NCBI GenBank assembly: GCA_902555275.1
Contig: CACDRY010000001.1
Location: forward strand, 1 to 64,000
Length of the DNA: 64,000 nucleotides
Reading direction: 5' to 3'
DNA from: an uncultured Pelagibacteraceae bacterium
Lineage (GTDB): Bacteria > Pseudomonadota > Alphaproteobacteria > Pelagibacterales > Pelagibacteraceae
The notes under the pieces are model-generated. The model saw only the letters and a list, made by a program, of their open reading frames with translations. It did not search any database and was not told the DNA's origin. Below, in pieces: positions 36,972 through 46,349 of the stretch (within the stretch, counting starts at the first letter, position 1; the number at the start of each line of letters is the position of its first letter). Position numbers and translations under genes: made by a program.

Positions 36972-37676
36972 TTATTTAACATTCCATCTATATCCACTTC
37001 CATATCTTGTTTCAATTGCTGAAAAATCAGTATCAACCTTTTTAAATTTTTTTCTTATTCTTTTAACATGACTATCAATAGTCCTATCTTCTATATCTGT
37101 GTCCTCCCGATAAGCTACATCCATGAGTAAGGCTCTCTCTTTGATCATTCCTGGTCTTTTTGCTAGCTCCTCAACAATTTTAAATTCTGTTGTAGTTAGT
37201 TTATCAGGCAATTGTTTACCATCCCACTCACATTCGAGTTGGGAAGGATCTAATTTTAACTTACCATGAGAGATTACATTTTTATTTTCTTCTATATTAA
37301 TGTCCTTATCTTTTTTTCTTAATTGTACTTTAATTCTCTCAACTAAAACTTTTGTTGAAAATCCTCCAGTTTTACCAACAAAGTCATCTGCACCGAGTTT
37401 TAAACCACTAACCTCATCAGTTACTTCATCTTTAGAAGTTAAAAAAATAACTGGCATAGAAGTTTTTTTTCTAAGTTTTCTTAGAAGTTCTTCACCATCC
37501 ATTCTTGGCATTTTAATATCGATCACAGCAAGATCAGGTGGTGTTCTTGATAATCCAACAAGAGCATTTTCACCGTCAATATAAGTTTGAACTTTAAAAC
37601 CTTCCTTTTCTAAAGCCATCTGGACAGATGTTAACAGATTTCTATCATCATCTACTAACGCAATTGTTTGTGACAT
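36972..37676 (-). CDS. chvI: Response regulator, ChvI type (OmpR family)
   Basis: A 234-residue regulator with a receiver domain (about 3-120), phospho-acceptor Asp53 in AVIDIKMPRMDGEE, LTSK and K near 105, and a C-terminal winged helix (about 140-232) with LTTTEFKIVEELAKRPGMIKERALLMDVAY and DRTIDSHVKRIRKKF. It pairs with the kinase encoded 5 bp downstream. The 50-bp spacer to polA, on the same strand, has no terminator that I can see. Confidence 0.93.
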   Translation of the reverse strand: MSQTIALVDDDRNLLTSVQMALEKEGFKVQTYIDGENALVGLSRTPPDLAVIDIKMPRMDGEELLRKLRKKTSMPVIFLTSKDEVTDEVSGLKLGADDFVGKTGGFSTKVLVERIKVQLRKKDKDINIEENKNVISHGKLKLDPSQLECEWDGKQLPDKLTTTEFKIVEELAKRPGMIKERALLMDVAYREDTDIEDRTIDSHVKRIRKKFKKVDTDFSAIETRYGSGYRWNVK

Positions 37677-37726
37677 AAATTAGATTAAAAATACTAAATT
37701 GTTCAGATTAGGGCAATTGTTTGTTT

Positions 37727-40498
37727 TCAATGAAGTTCGCCCCAATTTTCTCCAATATTCACATCGACCAAAAGAGGTATTGAAAATGAGTGAAGTTCAC
37801 TATCTTTCACACTCAACATTAAATCCTTAATTAATTTTGTACTTTTTTTCGTTTCTTTAGAGCTTTCTTCAAAAATTAATTCATCATGAATTTGTAACAA
37901 CATTTTTAGACTATTATTTTTATTATTTGAGATTTCTTTATTTATCCTGATCATTGCTAATCTCATTATTTCTGATGCTGACCCTTGAATTGGAGCATTT
38001 ATCGCTGCCCTCTCTTGAAAATTTCTTACATTAAAATTCTTGTCGTTAATTCCAGTGAGATGAGTTTTTCTTCCAAATATATTACTTACATAACCACTTT
38101 TTCTACAAAAATTCACAGTAGTTTTCATATAATCTTTAATTTCTGGAAATTTTTTAAAATAAGAATTTAAAAATTCTTCTGCTTCATTGTTAGAAACATT
38201 GATTTGTTTCGCTAAACCATACTGTGAAATACCATAAATTATTCCAAAGTTGATTGCTTTTGCTTTTCTTCTTGTTTCTGAGTCAATTTTATTAATTTCT
38301 TTTCCAAAAACCTGACTAGCTGTCAAAGTATGAATATCCTCATTATTTAAAAAAGCCTTTTTTAGCTGTTTTACATCTGCTAGATCAGCCAAAATTCTCA
38401 TCTCAACTTGATTGTAGTCTGCTGAAATCAATTTGTGGTTTTTTTCAGAAACAAAAGCTTTTCTTATATCCTTACCATCATCTGTTTTTATTGGAATATT
38501 TTGTAAATTTGGATCACTAGATGCAAGTCTACCTGTTGTAGTAGCTGCTAACAAAAAAGATGTATGTACTCTTTTAGTATTTTGATTTATATGCTCTGGT
38601 AATGCGTCTGAGTAAGTATTTTTAAGTTTACTAATTTGCCTCCATTCCAAGATAAGTTTTGGAAATTCATAACCTTTAAAAGCTAGGTCCTCTAAAACTG
38701 AAGCACTAGTTGCAAAACTTCCCTTCTTTGTTTTTTTTAAAGCTGCTATTTTTAAATCATTATACATTATCTCACCAAGTTGCTTGGTTGATGCTATATT
38801 AAATGTTTTCTTTGAAATTTTAAAAATAGATTTTTCTAATTTTTCGATTTTCGTTGAAAATTTTGAAGACAGTTTGTTGAGCGAAGATTTATCAAGTTTA
38901 ATACCTTTTATCTCCATCTCTGCTAGTATTTTAATTAATGGTTTTTCAAATAACTCATAAATATTCAATAATTTTTCTGCTTTTAATGATTTTAAAAAAA
39001 TTTTGTACAATCTAAATGTAATATCTGCATCTTCAGCCGCATAATCTTTAGCTTCAGATACATTAACTTCAGAAAAATTAAGTTGTTTTTTCCCTGTCCC
39101 AACTAAATCTTTAAATTTAATAGTTTCATGACCTAGATGGATCTCTGAAAGCGTATCCATATTATGCCTATTTTTGCCAGCATCTAGTGTGTAAGACATA
39201 AGCATAGTATCTTCCATAGAATTTAGAGTTATTCCACGGTTATAAAAAACAATAAAATCAAATTTAATATTTTGTCCTATTTTTTTAATACTCTCATCCT
39301 CTAAATAATTCTTAAGAATACTTAAGACTTTTTTTTCGTTAAGATTATTTCCACTAATGTGATTTAATGGAATGTAACACGCATTTCCAATTCTGTTAGA
39401 AATTGATATACCTACTAAGTTTGCTGTGTGAGGGTCTAATGAGGTTGTTTCAGTATCTATTGCAAATTCACCTATTTCCTCCGATTGTTTCATCCAATCT
39501 TCAATTTCTTTCTCATTTTTAATTAATTGATAATTTTTTTTCTTAATTTCTGTTATTTTTTCTGAATTTTTATTAATATCTTTAGTTCCAGTATTTGTAC
39601 CTCCATACTTTGAGATGGCAGAACTCAACAGCCTATTAAATTCCATTTCTCTAAGAAAAGTATAAAGCTTGTCATGATCAACATTTTTCAATATGAACTC
39701 TTCAATTTTATTTTTTACAGGCACATCTTTTTTTAATGTAACTAGTTTTTTACTTATGATTGCATCGTCCTTGTTATTTATTAAAGTTTCTCTTCTTTTA
39801 TTTTGTTTTATTTTTGATGCATTTCTTAATAAATTTTCTAAAGTCCCATATTGGTTTATCAATTCAGCTGCAGTTTTAACTCCTATGCCGGGTACACCTG
39901 GCACATTATCTGTGCTATCACCAGCTAAAGATTGTACATCTATTACTTTTTCTGGAGTAACTCCAAATTTATTGTGGACATCGTCTTGATTTATAAACTT
40001 GTTCTTCATTGGGTCATAAATTCTCACCCCTTTTTTATAAAGCTGCATTAAATCTTTGTCGGAAGAAACAATTGTTACTTTTGCACCTAAGTCTAAAATT
40101 TTCTCTACATAAGTTGCAATTAAATCATCTGCCTCATAATTAATTAACTCAATTGAAGGTAAATTAAATGCTTTTACAGATTTCCTGATGTATTCAAATT
40201 GAGGAATTAGATCGTCAGGTGCGTCAGATCTATTTCCTTTATACTCTGAATATATTTCATTTCTAAAATTTTTTCTTGCTGAGTCAAATATTACAGCAAA
40301 GTGAGTCGGTTTTTCTAAATTATCATTTGATTTAGAGTCCTCTAATAATTTAAAAAGCATGTTGCAAAAACCGCTTACAGCACCCACTGGTAATCCATCA
40401 CTTTTTCTAGTTAAAGGAGGAAGAGCATAATATGCTCTAAAAATGTATCCCGAACCATCTATTAAGTAAAAATGGTCACTTTTTTTAATTTTATCCAT
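37727..40498 (-). CDS. polA: DNA polymerase I
   Basis: A 923-residue repair and Okazaki-fragment polymerase with all three domains. The 5'-3' nuclease (about 1-290) starts DGSGYIFRAYYALPPL. The 3'-5' proofreading domain (about 320-510) keeps the metal ligands in EFAIDTETTSLDP and later AAEDADITFRL. The polymerase domain has SADYNQVEMRILA, the O helix RRKAKAINFGIIYGIS and QIHDELIFE. Proofreading residues appear intact, which is not the case in many bacteria. The gene is divergent from the ABC ATPase gene. Confidence 0.98.
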   Translation of the reverse strand: MDKIKKSDHFYLIDGSGYIFRAYYALPPLTRKSDGLPVGAVSGFCNMLFKLLEDSKSNDNLEKPTHFAVIFDSARKNFRNEIYSEYKGNRSDAPDDLIPQFEYIRKSVKAFNLPSIELINYEADDLIATYVEKILDLGAKVTIVSSDKDLMQLYKKGVRIYDPMKNKFINQDDVHNKFGVTPEKVIDVQSLAGDSTDNVPGVPGIGVKTAAELINQYGTLENLLRNASKIKQNKRRETLINNKDDAIISKKLVTLKKDVPVKNKIEEFILKNVDHDKLYTFLREMEFNRLLSSAISKYGGTNTGTKDINKNSEKITEIKKKNYQLIKNEKEIEDWMKQSEEIGEFAIDTETTSLDPHTANLVGISISNRIGNACYIPLNHISGNNLNEKKVLSILKNYLEDESIKKIGQNIKFDFIVFYNRGITLNSMEDTMLMSYTLDAGKNRHNMDTLSEIHLGHETIKFKDLVGTGKKQLNFSEVNVSEAKDYAAEDADITFRLYKIFLKSLKAEKLLNIYELFEKPLIKILAEMEIKGIKLDKSSLNKLSSKFSTKIEKLEKSIFKISKKTFNIASTKQLGEIMYNDLKIAALKKTKKGSFATSASVLEDLAFKGYEFPKLILEWRQISKLKNTYSDALPEHINQNTKRVHTSFLLAATTTGRLASSDPNLQNIPIKTDDGKDIRKAFVSEKNHKLISADYNQVEMRILADLADVKQLKKAFLNNEDIHTLTASQVFGKEINKIDSETRRKAKAINFGIIYGISQYGLAKQINVSNNEAEEFLNSYFKKFPEIKDYMKTTVNFCRKSGYVSNIFGRKTHLTGINDKNFNVRNFQERAAINAPIQGSASEIMRLAMIRINKEISNNKNNSLKMLLQIHDELIFEESSKETKKSTKLIKDLMLSVKDSELHSFSIPLLVDVNIGENWGELH

Positions 40499-40548
40499 AA
40501 TGTAATGATATCTTAATTTTTATAAATGTAATAAATGTATGCCCTCAT

Positions 40549-41478
40549 ATGAATAAAAAAAACGTATTAACTGTTAAAAACTTAAATAAAATTTATTCAA
40601 AAAACGGTTCTAAACAAACTCATGCGCTTAATAATTTAAACTTAGAGGTGAAAGAAGGTGAAATTTTTGGACTATTAGGACCAAATGGTGCCGGAAAGAG
40701 TACATTTATAAACATATTAGGTGGATCAGTTGTAAAAACTGGTGGTGAAGTTAATGTTTGGGGGTTTAACTTAGATAAAAATCCTAGACAAGTTAGAGCC
40801 TCTATTGGCATTGTTCCACAAGAGGTAAACTTTGATCCATTTTTTAGTCCTAGAAAACTCCTAGAGCTTCAAGCAGGGCTCTATGGAATTAAAGAAAAAG
40901 ATAGAATTACAGATACTATACTGAAGTTGGTATCATTAGAAGAACAAGCTGACAGTTATGCTAGAGCCCTATCTGGTGGTATGAAGAGAAGATTACTTGT
41001 AGCAAAAGCGATGGTGCATCAACCCCCAATTATAATTTTGGACGAGCCTACCGCAGGAGTTGATGTGGAGCTTAGAAATACATTGTGGGAAAATGTGAAA
41101 TCTTTGAACAAACAAGGGGTAACAACAATACTAACAACTCATTACCTTGAGGAAGCAGAAAAAATGTGTGATAGGATTGGTATTCTAAGTGGAGGAAAAT
41201 TAGTTGCTTTGGATACGACTAAAAATCTCTTAGAGAGAATTCAAACAAAAATTGTGTATGTCACCACAGATAAAAAAACTAATATTCAAGATAACACTTT
41301 TGAATCTTTAAAAATTATATCAAATGACAAAAACAAGTTAGTTTTATCATATGAGAAGAGTAAACTAAGCATAGACTCAATAATTTCAGAAATTAAAAAA
41401 CAAGATATAATAATACAAGATATTTCAACTGATGATGGAGATCTTGAAGATGTATTTTTAAGACTTACAAAAAGTTAA
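40549..41478 (+). CDS. ABC transporter ATPase, ABC-2/CcmA-NodI type, without nearby permease
   Basis: A 309-residue nucleotide-binding protein with LLGPNGAGKSTFINILGG (Walker A), ALSGGMKRRLLVAKAM (signature), IILDEPTAGVD (Walker B) and TTHYLEEAEKMCDRI (H loop). The C-terminal 80 residues carry the regulatory extension seen in exporters. The ABC-2 permease that usually follows is not here: the next gene is on the other strand. A permease elsewhere in the genome is likely. Confidence 0.88.
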   Translation: MNKKNVLTVKNLNKIYSKNGSKQTHALNNLNLEVKEGEIFGLLGPNGAGKSTFINILGGSVVKTGGEVNVWGFNLDKNPRQVRASIGIVPQEVNFDPFFSPRKLLELQAGLYGIKEKDRITDTILKLVSLEEQADSYARALSGGMKRRLLVAKAMVHQPPIIILDEPTAGVDVELRNTLWENVKSLNKQGVTTILTTHYLEEAEKMCDRIGILSGGKLVALDTTKNLLERIQTKIVYVTTDKKTNIQDNTFESLKIISNDKNKLVLSYEKSKLSIDSIISEIKKQDIIIQDISTDDGDLEDVFLRLTKS

Positions 41479-41479
41479 A

Positions 41480-42043
41480 TTATCTAGGAGATCTTTTAGA
41501 CAGTATTCTCTGAAGAGTTCTTCTATGCATTTTTAGTCTTCTTGCAGTTTCAGAGACATTTCTGTTGCATAACTCAAAAACTCTATGAATGTGCTCCCAT
41601 TTTACTCTATCCGCTGACATTGGATTTTCAGGTGGGGCTGGTTTTTGATTTGGATCAGCTAAAAGTGCTTTTTCAACATCATCTGCATCTGCAGGCTTAG
41701 CAATATAATCAATTGCTCCCTCTTTAATTGCAGCAACTGCTGTTGGAATATTACCATATCCAGTTAACATTATAATTCTACTTTTTAGGTTTCCCTTTTG
41801 AATTTCTTTAACTACCTCTAGTCCATTACCATCATTTAATCTAAGATCCACAACAGCAAATGCCGGACTTTGTGATTTTACGGTCTCAATACCGATTTTT
41901 ACACTCTCAGCTTGTGTAACTGTAAAACCTTTTTTTTCCATAGCTCTAGCCAATCTTTGTCTAAATGGATTGTCATCGTCTACGATTAAAAGCGATTTAT
42001 CCTCAAAATCACTTAATTTTTGGAGTGTTGGTTGGTTAATCAT
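41480..42043 (-). CDS. regA: Response regulator RegA/PrrA/ActR
   Basis: A 187-residue global redox regulator with a receiver domain (Asp66 in AVVDLRLNDGNGLEVV), a proline-rich linker (KPAPPENP near 134-141) and a C-terminal Fis-type helix-turn-helix whose end, NVSETARRLKMHRRTLQRILSKRSPR, is nearly identical across alphaproteobacteria. The partner kinase RegB/PrrB is not in the window. It is divergent from the polyamine operon with a 144-bp spacer. Confidence 0.95.
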   Translation of the reverse strand: MINQPTLQKLSDFEDKSLLIVDDDNPFRQRLARAMEKKGFTVTQAESVKIGIETVKSQSPAFAVVDLRLNDGNGLEVVKEIQKGNLKSRIIMLTGYGNIPTAVAAIKEGAIDYIAKPADADDVEKALLADPNQKPAPPENPMSADRVKWEHIHRVFELCNRNVSETARRLKMHRRTLQRILSKRSPR

Positions 42044-42112
42044 AGCCTTTATATGGAAGTAAATTTTAATATTTCAATAGCATTATTTACTTTACATTTT
42101 TAATTATTTCAC

Positions 42113-42187
42113 ATAAATGCTGCATTTATGAAACTTGCATACGTGATATGCAGGTTTTTTTTGTAAATTTTTTTTAGAGGTGCAGAT
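42113..42187 (+). promoter_or_regulatory. Attenuator-like leader of the ornithine decarboxylase operon
   Basis: On the coding strand, a hairpin CATAAATG/CATTTATG (42113-42131, loop CTG) is followed by a terminator-shaped hairpin TGCATA/TATGCA (42137-42153) with eight Ts at 42156-42163, 25 bp before the ATG at 42188. The loop of the first hairpin (CTGCAT, 42121-42126) can instead pair with ATGCAG (42149-42154) of the terminator, and TGCAG recurs at 42181-42185 next to the start codon. This suggests a switch between terminating and read-through forms. It may belong to the speF leader class found before this gene in alphaproteobacteria; I could not verify that. Confidence 0.5.
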
Positions 42188-43366
42188 ATGCAAAAATTTA
42201 AGTCAGTTGAAGAATTAGTTAGTCAACTGAGACCGACAGGACCTGTTTATTGTATTAGAAAAGAGTCAATCAAATTGGCTTCTAAATACTTTCAAAAAAA
42301 TTTCCCTGGAAAAATACTTTATGCCTTAAAAACCAACCCTCATCCAGTAGTTCTTAAAACTATTGTTGAAAGCGGGATTAATCATTTTGATGTAGCATCT
42401 ATAAAAGAAATAGAGGCTATAAGGAAAATAAGTCCAAATGCAAATTGTTCTTATATGCATACAGTTAAAAGTAGAGAAAGCATTAAAGAGGCATATTTTA
42501 AATATAATGTTAAGACCTTTTCTTTGGATACTAAAGATGAATTAATAAAAATTTTAGAAAGTACAAATTATGCTAAAGACTTAGAGTTATTTGTTAGAGT
42601 TTCTGTATCTAATGAACATGCAGAAATTGATTTATCAAAAAAATTTGGAGCAATTAATAATGAAGCGGCTGGACTTCTCAGGTTAACAAAACAATATTCT
42701 AAAAAAATTGGACTTAGTTTTCATGTTGGATCACAATGTATGCACCCAATATCTTATTCAAAAGGAATATTTGAAATCAATAATATAATTAAAAAAACGA
42801 AAATTATACCTAATGTGATTAATGTTGGAGGAGGCTTTCCTACTATTTACCCTGATCTTATTCCTCAATCTTTAGATGCTTATTTTAACGAAATTAAAAA
42901 AGGTTTAAGTAATTTAAAATTGGATAAGCTTCCAGAAATTATTTCTGAACCTGGAAGAGCAATTGTTGCAGAAAGTGGATCAACAATTGTTAGAGTTGAT
43001 TTAAGAAAAAAACAAAAACTTTATATAAATGATGGAACGTATGGAACTTTGTTTGATGCTGGGGTTCCTAACATAGTTTATCCATCAAAAATGATAACTG
43101 ATGGAAGAGTAATCTCTAAGAAATTAACATCTTTTGATTTCTATGGCCCAACTTGTGATAGTATGGATTATATGAAAGGCCCTTTTATTTTGCCAAATAA
43201 TATAAAAGAAAATGATTATATAGAACTAGGACAGCTTGGAGCATATGGATTAACTTTTAGAACTAATTTTAATGGATTTTATTCTAATGAAATTTATGAA
43301 GTTGAGGATAGTCCAATCATGACAATGTATGACAAAGAAGCAAATAAAGAGTTTCTTGTTGCTTAA
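42188..43366 (+). CDS. Type III PLP-dependent decarboxylase, ornithine/lysine decarboxylase type
   Basis: A 392-residue alanine-racemase-fold enzyme that should turn ornithine into putrescine. The pyridoxal lysine is K48 in ILYALKTNPHP, the phosphate loop is NVGGGFP, and the C-terminal substrate loop with the catalytic cysteine reads YGPTCDSMDYM, a form typical of ornithine decarboxylase. Lysine or diaminobutyrate use cannot be excluded. The stop overlaps the next ATG by 1 bp. The presence of AguA and AguB downstream means putrescine can also be made from agmatine. Confidence 0.9.
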   Translation: MQKFKSVEELVSQLRPTGPVYCIRKESIKLASKYFQKNFPGKILYALKTNPHPVVLKTIVESGINHFDVASIKEIEAIRKISPNANCSYMHTVKSRESIKEAYFKYNVKTFSLDTKDELIKILESTNYAKDLELFVRVSVSNEHAEIDLSKKFGAINNEAAGLLRLTKQYSKKIGLSFHVGSQCMHPISYSKGIFEINNIIKKTKIIPNVINVGGGFPTIYPDLIPQSLDAYFNEIKKGLSNLKLDKLPEIISEPGRAIVAESGSTIVRVDLRKKQKLYINDGTYGTLFDAGVPNIVYPSKMITDGRVISKKLTSFDFYGPTCDSMDYMKGPFILPNNIKENDYIELGQLGAYGLTFRTNFNGFYSNEIYEVEDSPIMTMYDKEANKEFLVA

Positions 43367-44406
43367 TGTCAGATAATAAAAACCAATCAAATAATAGAAA
43401 AAGTGATTTACTTAGTAAAGAAGTAAAGCATATTGATATAACTTCTTTCGATGCTAGAAAAATAATTTCTTCAATGGAAAAAATGTCTTTCGTTTCAAGA
43501 GAGACTGCAAATGCTGCAAATATTTATAATGAGATGATAAAAGATAAAGATTGTACAATATTTTTAACACTCGCAGGATCAACATCTGCTGCAGGATGCA
43601 TGCATATTTATAGAGATTTAGTTAAATATAATATGGTAGATGCAATAGTAGCAACTGGGGCTTCAATTATTGATATGGATTTCTTTGAGGCACTAGGTTT
43701 TAAACATTATCAGGGATCCCAATATCAAGATGATACAGAGTTAAGAAATAACTACGTTGATAGAATATATGATACTTACATTGATGAGGAAGAGCTTCAG
43801 ATGTGCGATAAAACTATTGGAGAAATTGCAGATCAATTAGAGCCCAAAAGTTATACTTCTAGAGAGTTTATAAAAGAGATTGGTAAATATCTTAAAAGTA
43901 ACGCAAAGAAGAGAGATTCATTGATAGAGGTTGCCTATGACAACAACGTTCCAATTTTTTGTCCAGCGTTTACTGATTCTAGCGCAGGTTTTGGGCTTGT
44001 AATGCATCAAGAAAGAAATCCAAAAAATCACATCACAATCGACTCAATCCGAGAGTTTAGAGAACTAACTGAAATAAAAATTAAATCTAAAGGATCAGGT
44101 CTTTTTATGATTGGAGGAGGTGTGCCAAAAAATTTCATTCAAGACACTGTCATATGTGCTGAACTATTAGGTAAAGATGTAGATATGCACAAATATGCAA
44201 TTCAAATAACAGTTGCTGATTCTAGAGATGGAGCATGCAGTAGCTCAACATTAAAAGAGGCAAGCTCATGGGGCAAAGTAGATATTGCAAAAGAGCAAAT
44301 GGTTTTTGCAGAAGCAACAAGTGTATTACCCTTAATAGCAAGTGACGCTTATCATAAAGGTGAATGGAAAAATAGAGAGAGAAAAAATTTTTCCAAGATA
44401 TTTTGA
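43366..44406 (+). CDS. Deoxyhypusine-synthase-like protein (probable homospermidine synthase)
   Basis: A 346-residue NAD-dependent enzyme of the deoxyhypusine synthase family. Marks are FLTLAGSTSAAGCMHIYRDLVK near residues 64-85, VDAIVATGASIIDMDFFEALG, and the active-site region with lysine in SSSTLKEASSWGKVD near 301-315. Bacteria lack eIF5A, so bacterial homologues most often make homospermidine from putrescine or aminobutylate a similar amine. It is coupled to the decarboxylase gene (TAATG overlap), which would supply putrescine. Confidence 0.85.
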   Translation: MSDNKNQSNNRKSDLLSKEVKHIDITSFDARKIISSMEKMSFVSRETANAANIYNEMIKDKDCTIFLTLAGSTSAAGCMHIYRDLVKYNMVDAIVATGASIIDMDFFEALGFKHYQGSQYQDDTELRNNYVDRIYDTYIDEEELQMCDKTIGEIADQLEPKSYTSREFIKEIGKYLKSNAKKRDSLIEVAYDNNVPIFCPAFTDSSAGFGLVMHQERNPKNHITIDSIREFRELTEIKIKSKGSGLFMIGGGVPKNFIQDTVICAELLGKDVDMHKYAIQITVADSRDGACSSSTLKEASSWGKVDIAKEQMVFAEATSVLPLIASDAYHKGEWKNRERKNFSKIF

Positions 44407-44409
44407 TTA

Positions 44410-45291
44410 ATGATCAAAAAAATCAAAATCGGTTTAATACAAAGTAAATCTTTAGGTAAAATTGAGTCTAATATTGATTTAGCTATAAAAAATATTAAAA
44501 AAGCTGCAAGAAAAAAGGCAAAGATTATATGTCTACCTGAACTATTTTTAACTAATTACTTTTGCCAAACAGAAAGTCATTCAAATTTTAAATTAGCAGA
44601 AAAAATTCCAGGAAAAATCTCTAGAATATTTTGTAATCTAGCTAAAGAGCTTAGTGTAGTATTAAATATTACAATGTTTGAAAAAAAAACATCTGGGTTT
44701 TATCATAATACAAGTATCATAATTGGAGAAAATGGTAAAATTTTATCTAAATACCGTAAGATGCATATACCCGATGACCCCGGTTATTATGAAAAATTTT
44801 ATTTTAGTCCTGGAGACCTTGGGTTTCAAAGTGTAAAAACTAAATTTGGCAAGATAGGTCCACTCATATGTTGGGATCAATGGTTCCCCGAAGCAGCACG
44901 GTTAACAGCTTTAAAAGGGGCTCAAATTATTTTTTACCCTACTGCTATCGGATGGCATCCAAAAGAAAAAAGAAAGTTTGGAAAATCTCAATTAGACTCA
45001 TGGATCACAATGCAAAAATCACATGCTATAGCTAATGGAACTTATGTGGCTGCTATAAATAGGGTTGGGGTGGAAACAAAAGGTAAGAAAAAAATTGAAT
45101 TTTGGGGCAACTCAATGGTGATAGATCCTAGTGGTAAAGTAATTGCAAAAGCAGGAAATAAAAAAGAGGATATTTTAATTTGTGAAATAGATTATAAAAA
45201 AATAGATACTGCTAGACAGCACTGGCCTTTTTTAAGAGATAGGAGAATTGAATTTTATAAAAATATTCTCAAAAATCCTCAAGATGAGTAA
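44410..45291 (+). CDS. aguB: N-carbamoylputrescine amidohydrolase (nitrilase family)
   Basis: A 293-residue carbon-nitrogen hydrolase. The catalytic triad is visible: Glu in ICLPELFLTNYFC, Lys in SKYRKMHIPDDPGYYEKFYF and Cys in GPLICWDQWFPEAARL. The HIPDDPG and CWDQWFPE forms are those of N-carbamoylputrescine amidase, which yields putrescine, CO2 and ammonia. It lies 3 bp after the deoxyhypusine-synthase-like gene and overlaps aguA by 8 bp. Confidence 0.94.
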   Translation: MIKKIKIGLIQSKSLGKIESNIDLAIKNIKKAARKKAKIICLPELFLTNYFCQTESHSNFKLAEKIPGKISRIFCNLAKELSVVLNITMFEKKTSGFYHNTSIIIGENGKILSKYRKMHIPDDPGYYEKFYFSPGDLGFQSVKTKFGKIGPLICWDQWFPEAARLTALKGAQIIFYPTAIGWHPKEKRKFGKSQLDSWITMQKSHAIANGTYVAAINRVGVETKGKKKIEFWGNSMVIDPSGKVIAKAGNKKEDILICEIDYKKIDTARQHWPFLRDRRIEFYKNILKNPQDE

Positions 45292-46348
45292 AAAAATAAA
45301 TGAATTTAGAATGCCAGCAGAATGGGAGCCTCAAAAATCAGTTTGGATTGCGTGGCCTCATAATAAAAATGATTGGCCTGGATTATTTGAAAAAATTCCA
45401 AATATAGTTGGAAAAATAATAAAATATATAACAAAGGATCAAAGAGTAGATTTATTAGTCAATAATGCCAAAAGTATTGGTACCACAAGAACATATTTAA
45501 AAAAAGTAGGTTGTAATATATCTAACATTAAATTTCATAAACTTAAGACAGACAGACTTTGGTTAAGAGACTCTGGACCAATATTTTTGGTCAACAAAAA
45601 AAATAGAAAAAAGACCATGCTTGATTTTAAATTTAATGCCTGGTCAAAATATAAAAATTTCAGAAATGATAACAAAATCAATAACCATATTAGTAGTTAC
45701 TTAAACATTGAAAGTATTTTACCTAAAAAAGTAAATTCAAATAAATTTGAAAGAGTAGTAATGGAGGGAGGAGCATTTGATAATAATGGATCGGGCTCCA
45801 TATTGTTAACTAGAGAGTGCTTATTAAGTACTAAACAAGAAAGAAATAAAGACTTCAAAAAAATTGACTATGAAAATCTATTTTCAAAATATTTGAATGC
45901 AAAAAATTTTATTTGGCTTAATAAAGGAATTGCTGGAGATGACACGCATGGCCATATCGATGATATTGCAAGATTTGTTTCAAAAAATACAATTATGATA
46001 GCTGTTGAAAGGAATAAATCAGATATAAATTACAAGTCTCTTAAAGAAAATTTTAAAATATTAAGTAAAAGTTCAAATGAAAACGGAAAAAAATTTAAAA
46101 TTATAAAAATCCCTATGCCAAGTCCAGTTATCATAGGCAAAACTCGTGTTCCAGCTAGCTATTTAAATTTTTTCATAAGTAACAAAATAGTTTTGGTTCC
46201 AGTATTCAATGTGAAAGAAGACAAAAAAGTTTTAAAAATTTTTAGAAAATTTTTTAAAAATAGAAAAATTGTTGCTATTGATTGCAGTGATTTAATTTGG
46301 GGTTTTGGCGCCATTCATTGCATGACACAACAAGAGCCAAAAATTTGA
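45284..46348 (+). CDS. aguA: Agmatine deiminase
   Basis: Hydrolyses agmatine to N-carbamoylputrescine and ammonia, the step before AguB. Family marks are MPAEWEPQKSVWIAWPHNKNDWPG at the start, MEGGAFDNNGSGSILLTRECLL, GDDTHGHIDDIARF and the catalytic cysteine in FGAIHCMTQQEP near the C-terminus. I chose ATG 45284 (354 residues). An upstream in-frame TTG at 45248 adds 12 residues that are inside aguB and have only a poorly spaced AGGAG. It ends the polyamine operon. Confidence 0.94.
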   Translation: MSKKINEFRMPAEWEPQKSVWIAWPHNKNDWPGLFEKIPNIVGKIIKYITKDQRVDLLVNNAKSIGTTRTYLKKVGCNISNIKFHKLKTDRLWLRDSGPIFLVNKKNRKKTMLDFKFNAWSKYKNFRNDNKINNHISSYLNIESILPKKVNSNKFERVVMEGGAFDNNGSGSILLTRECLLSTKQERNKDFKKIDYENLFSKYLNAKNFIWLNKGIAGDDTHGHIDDIARFVSKNTIMIAVERNKSDINYKSLKENFKILSKSSNENGKKFKIIKIPMPSPVIIGKTRVPASYLNFFISNKIVLVPVFNVKEDKKVLKIFRKFFKNRKIVAIDCSDLIWGFGAIHCMTQQEPKI

Positions 46349-46349
46349 A

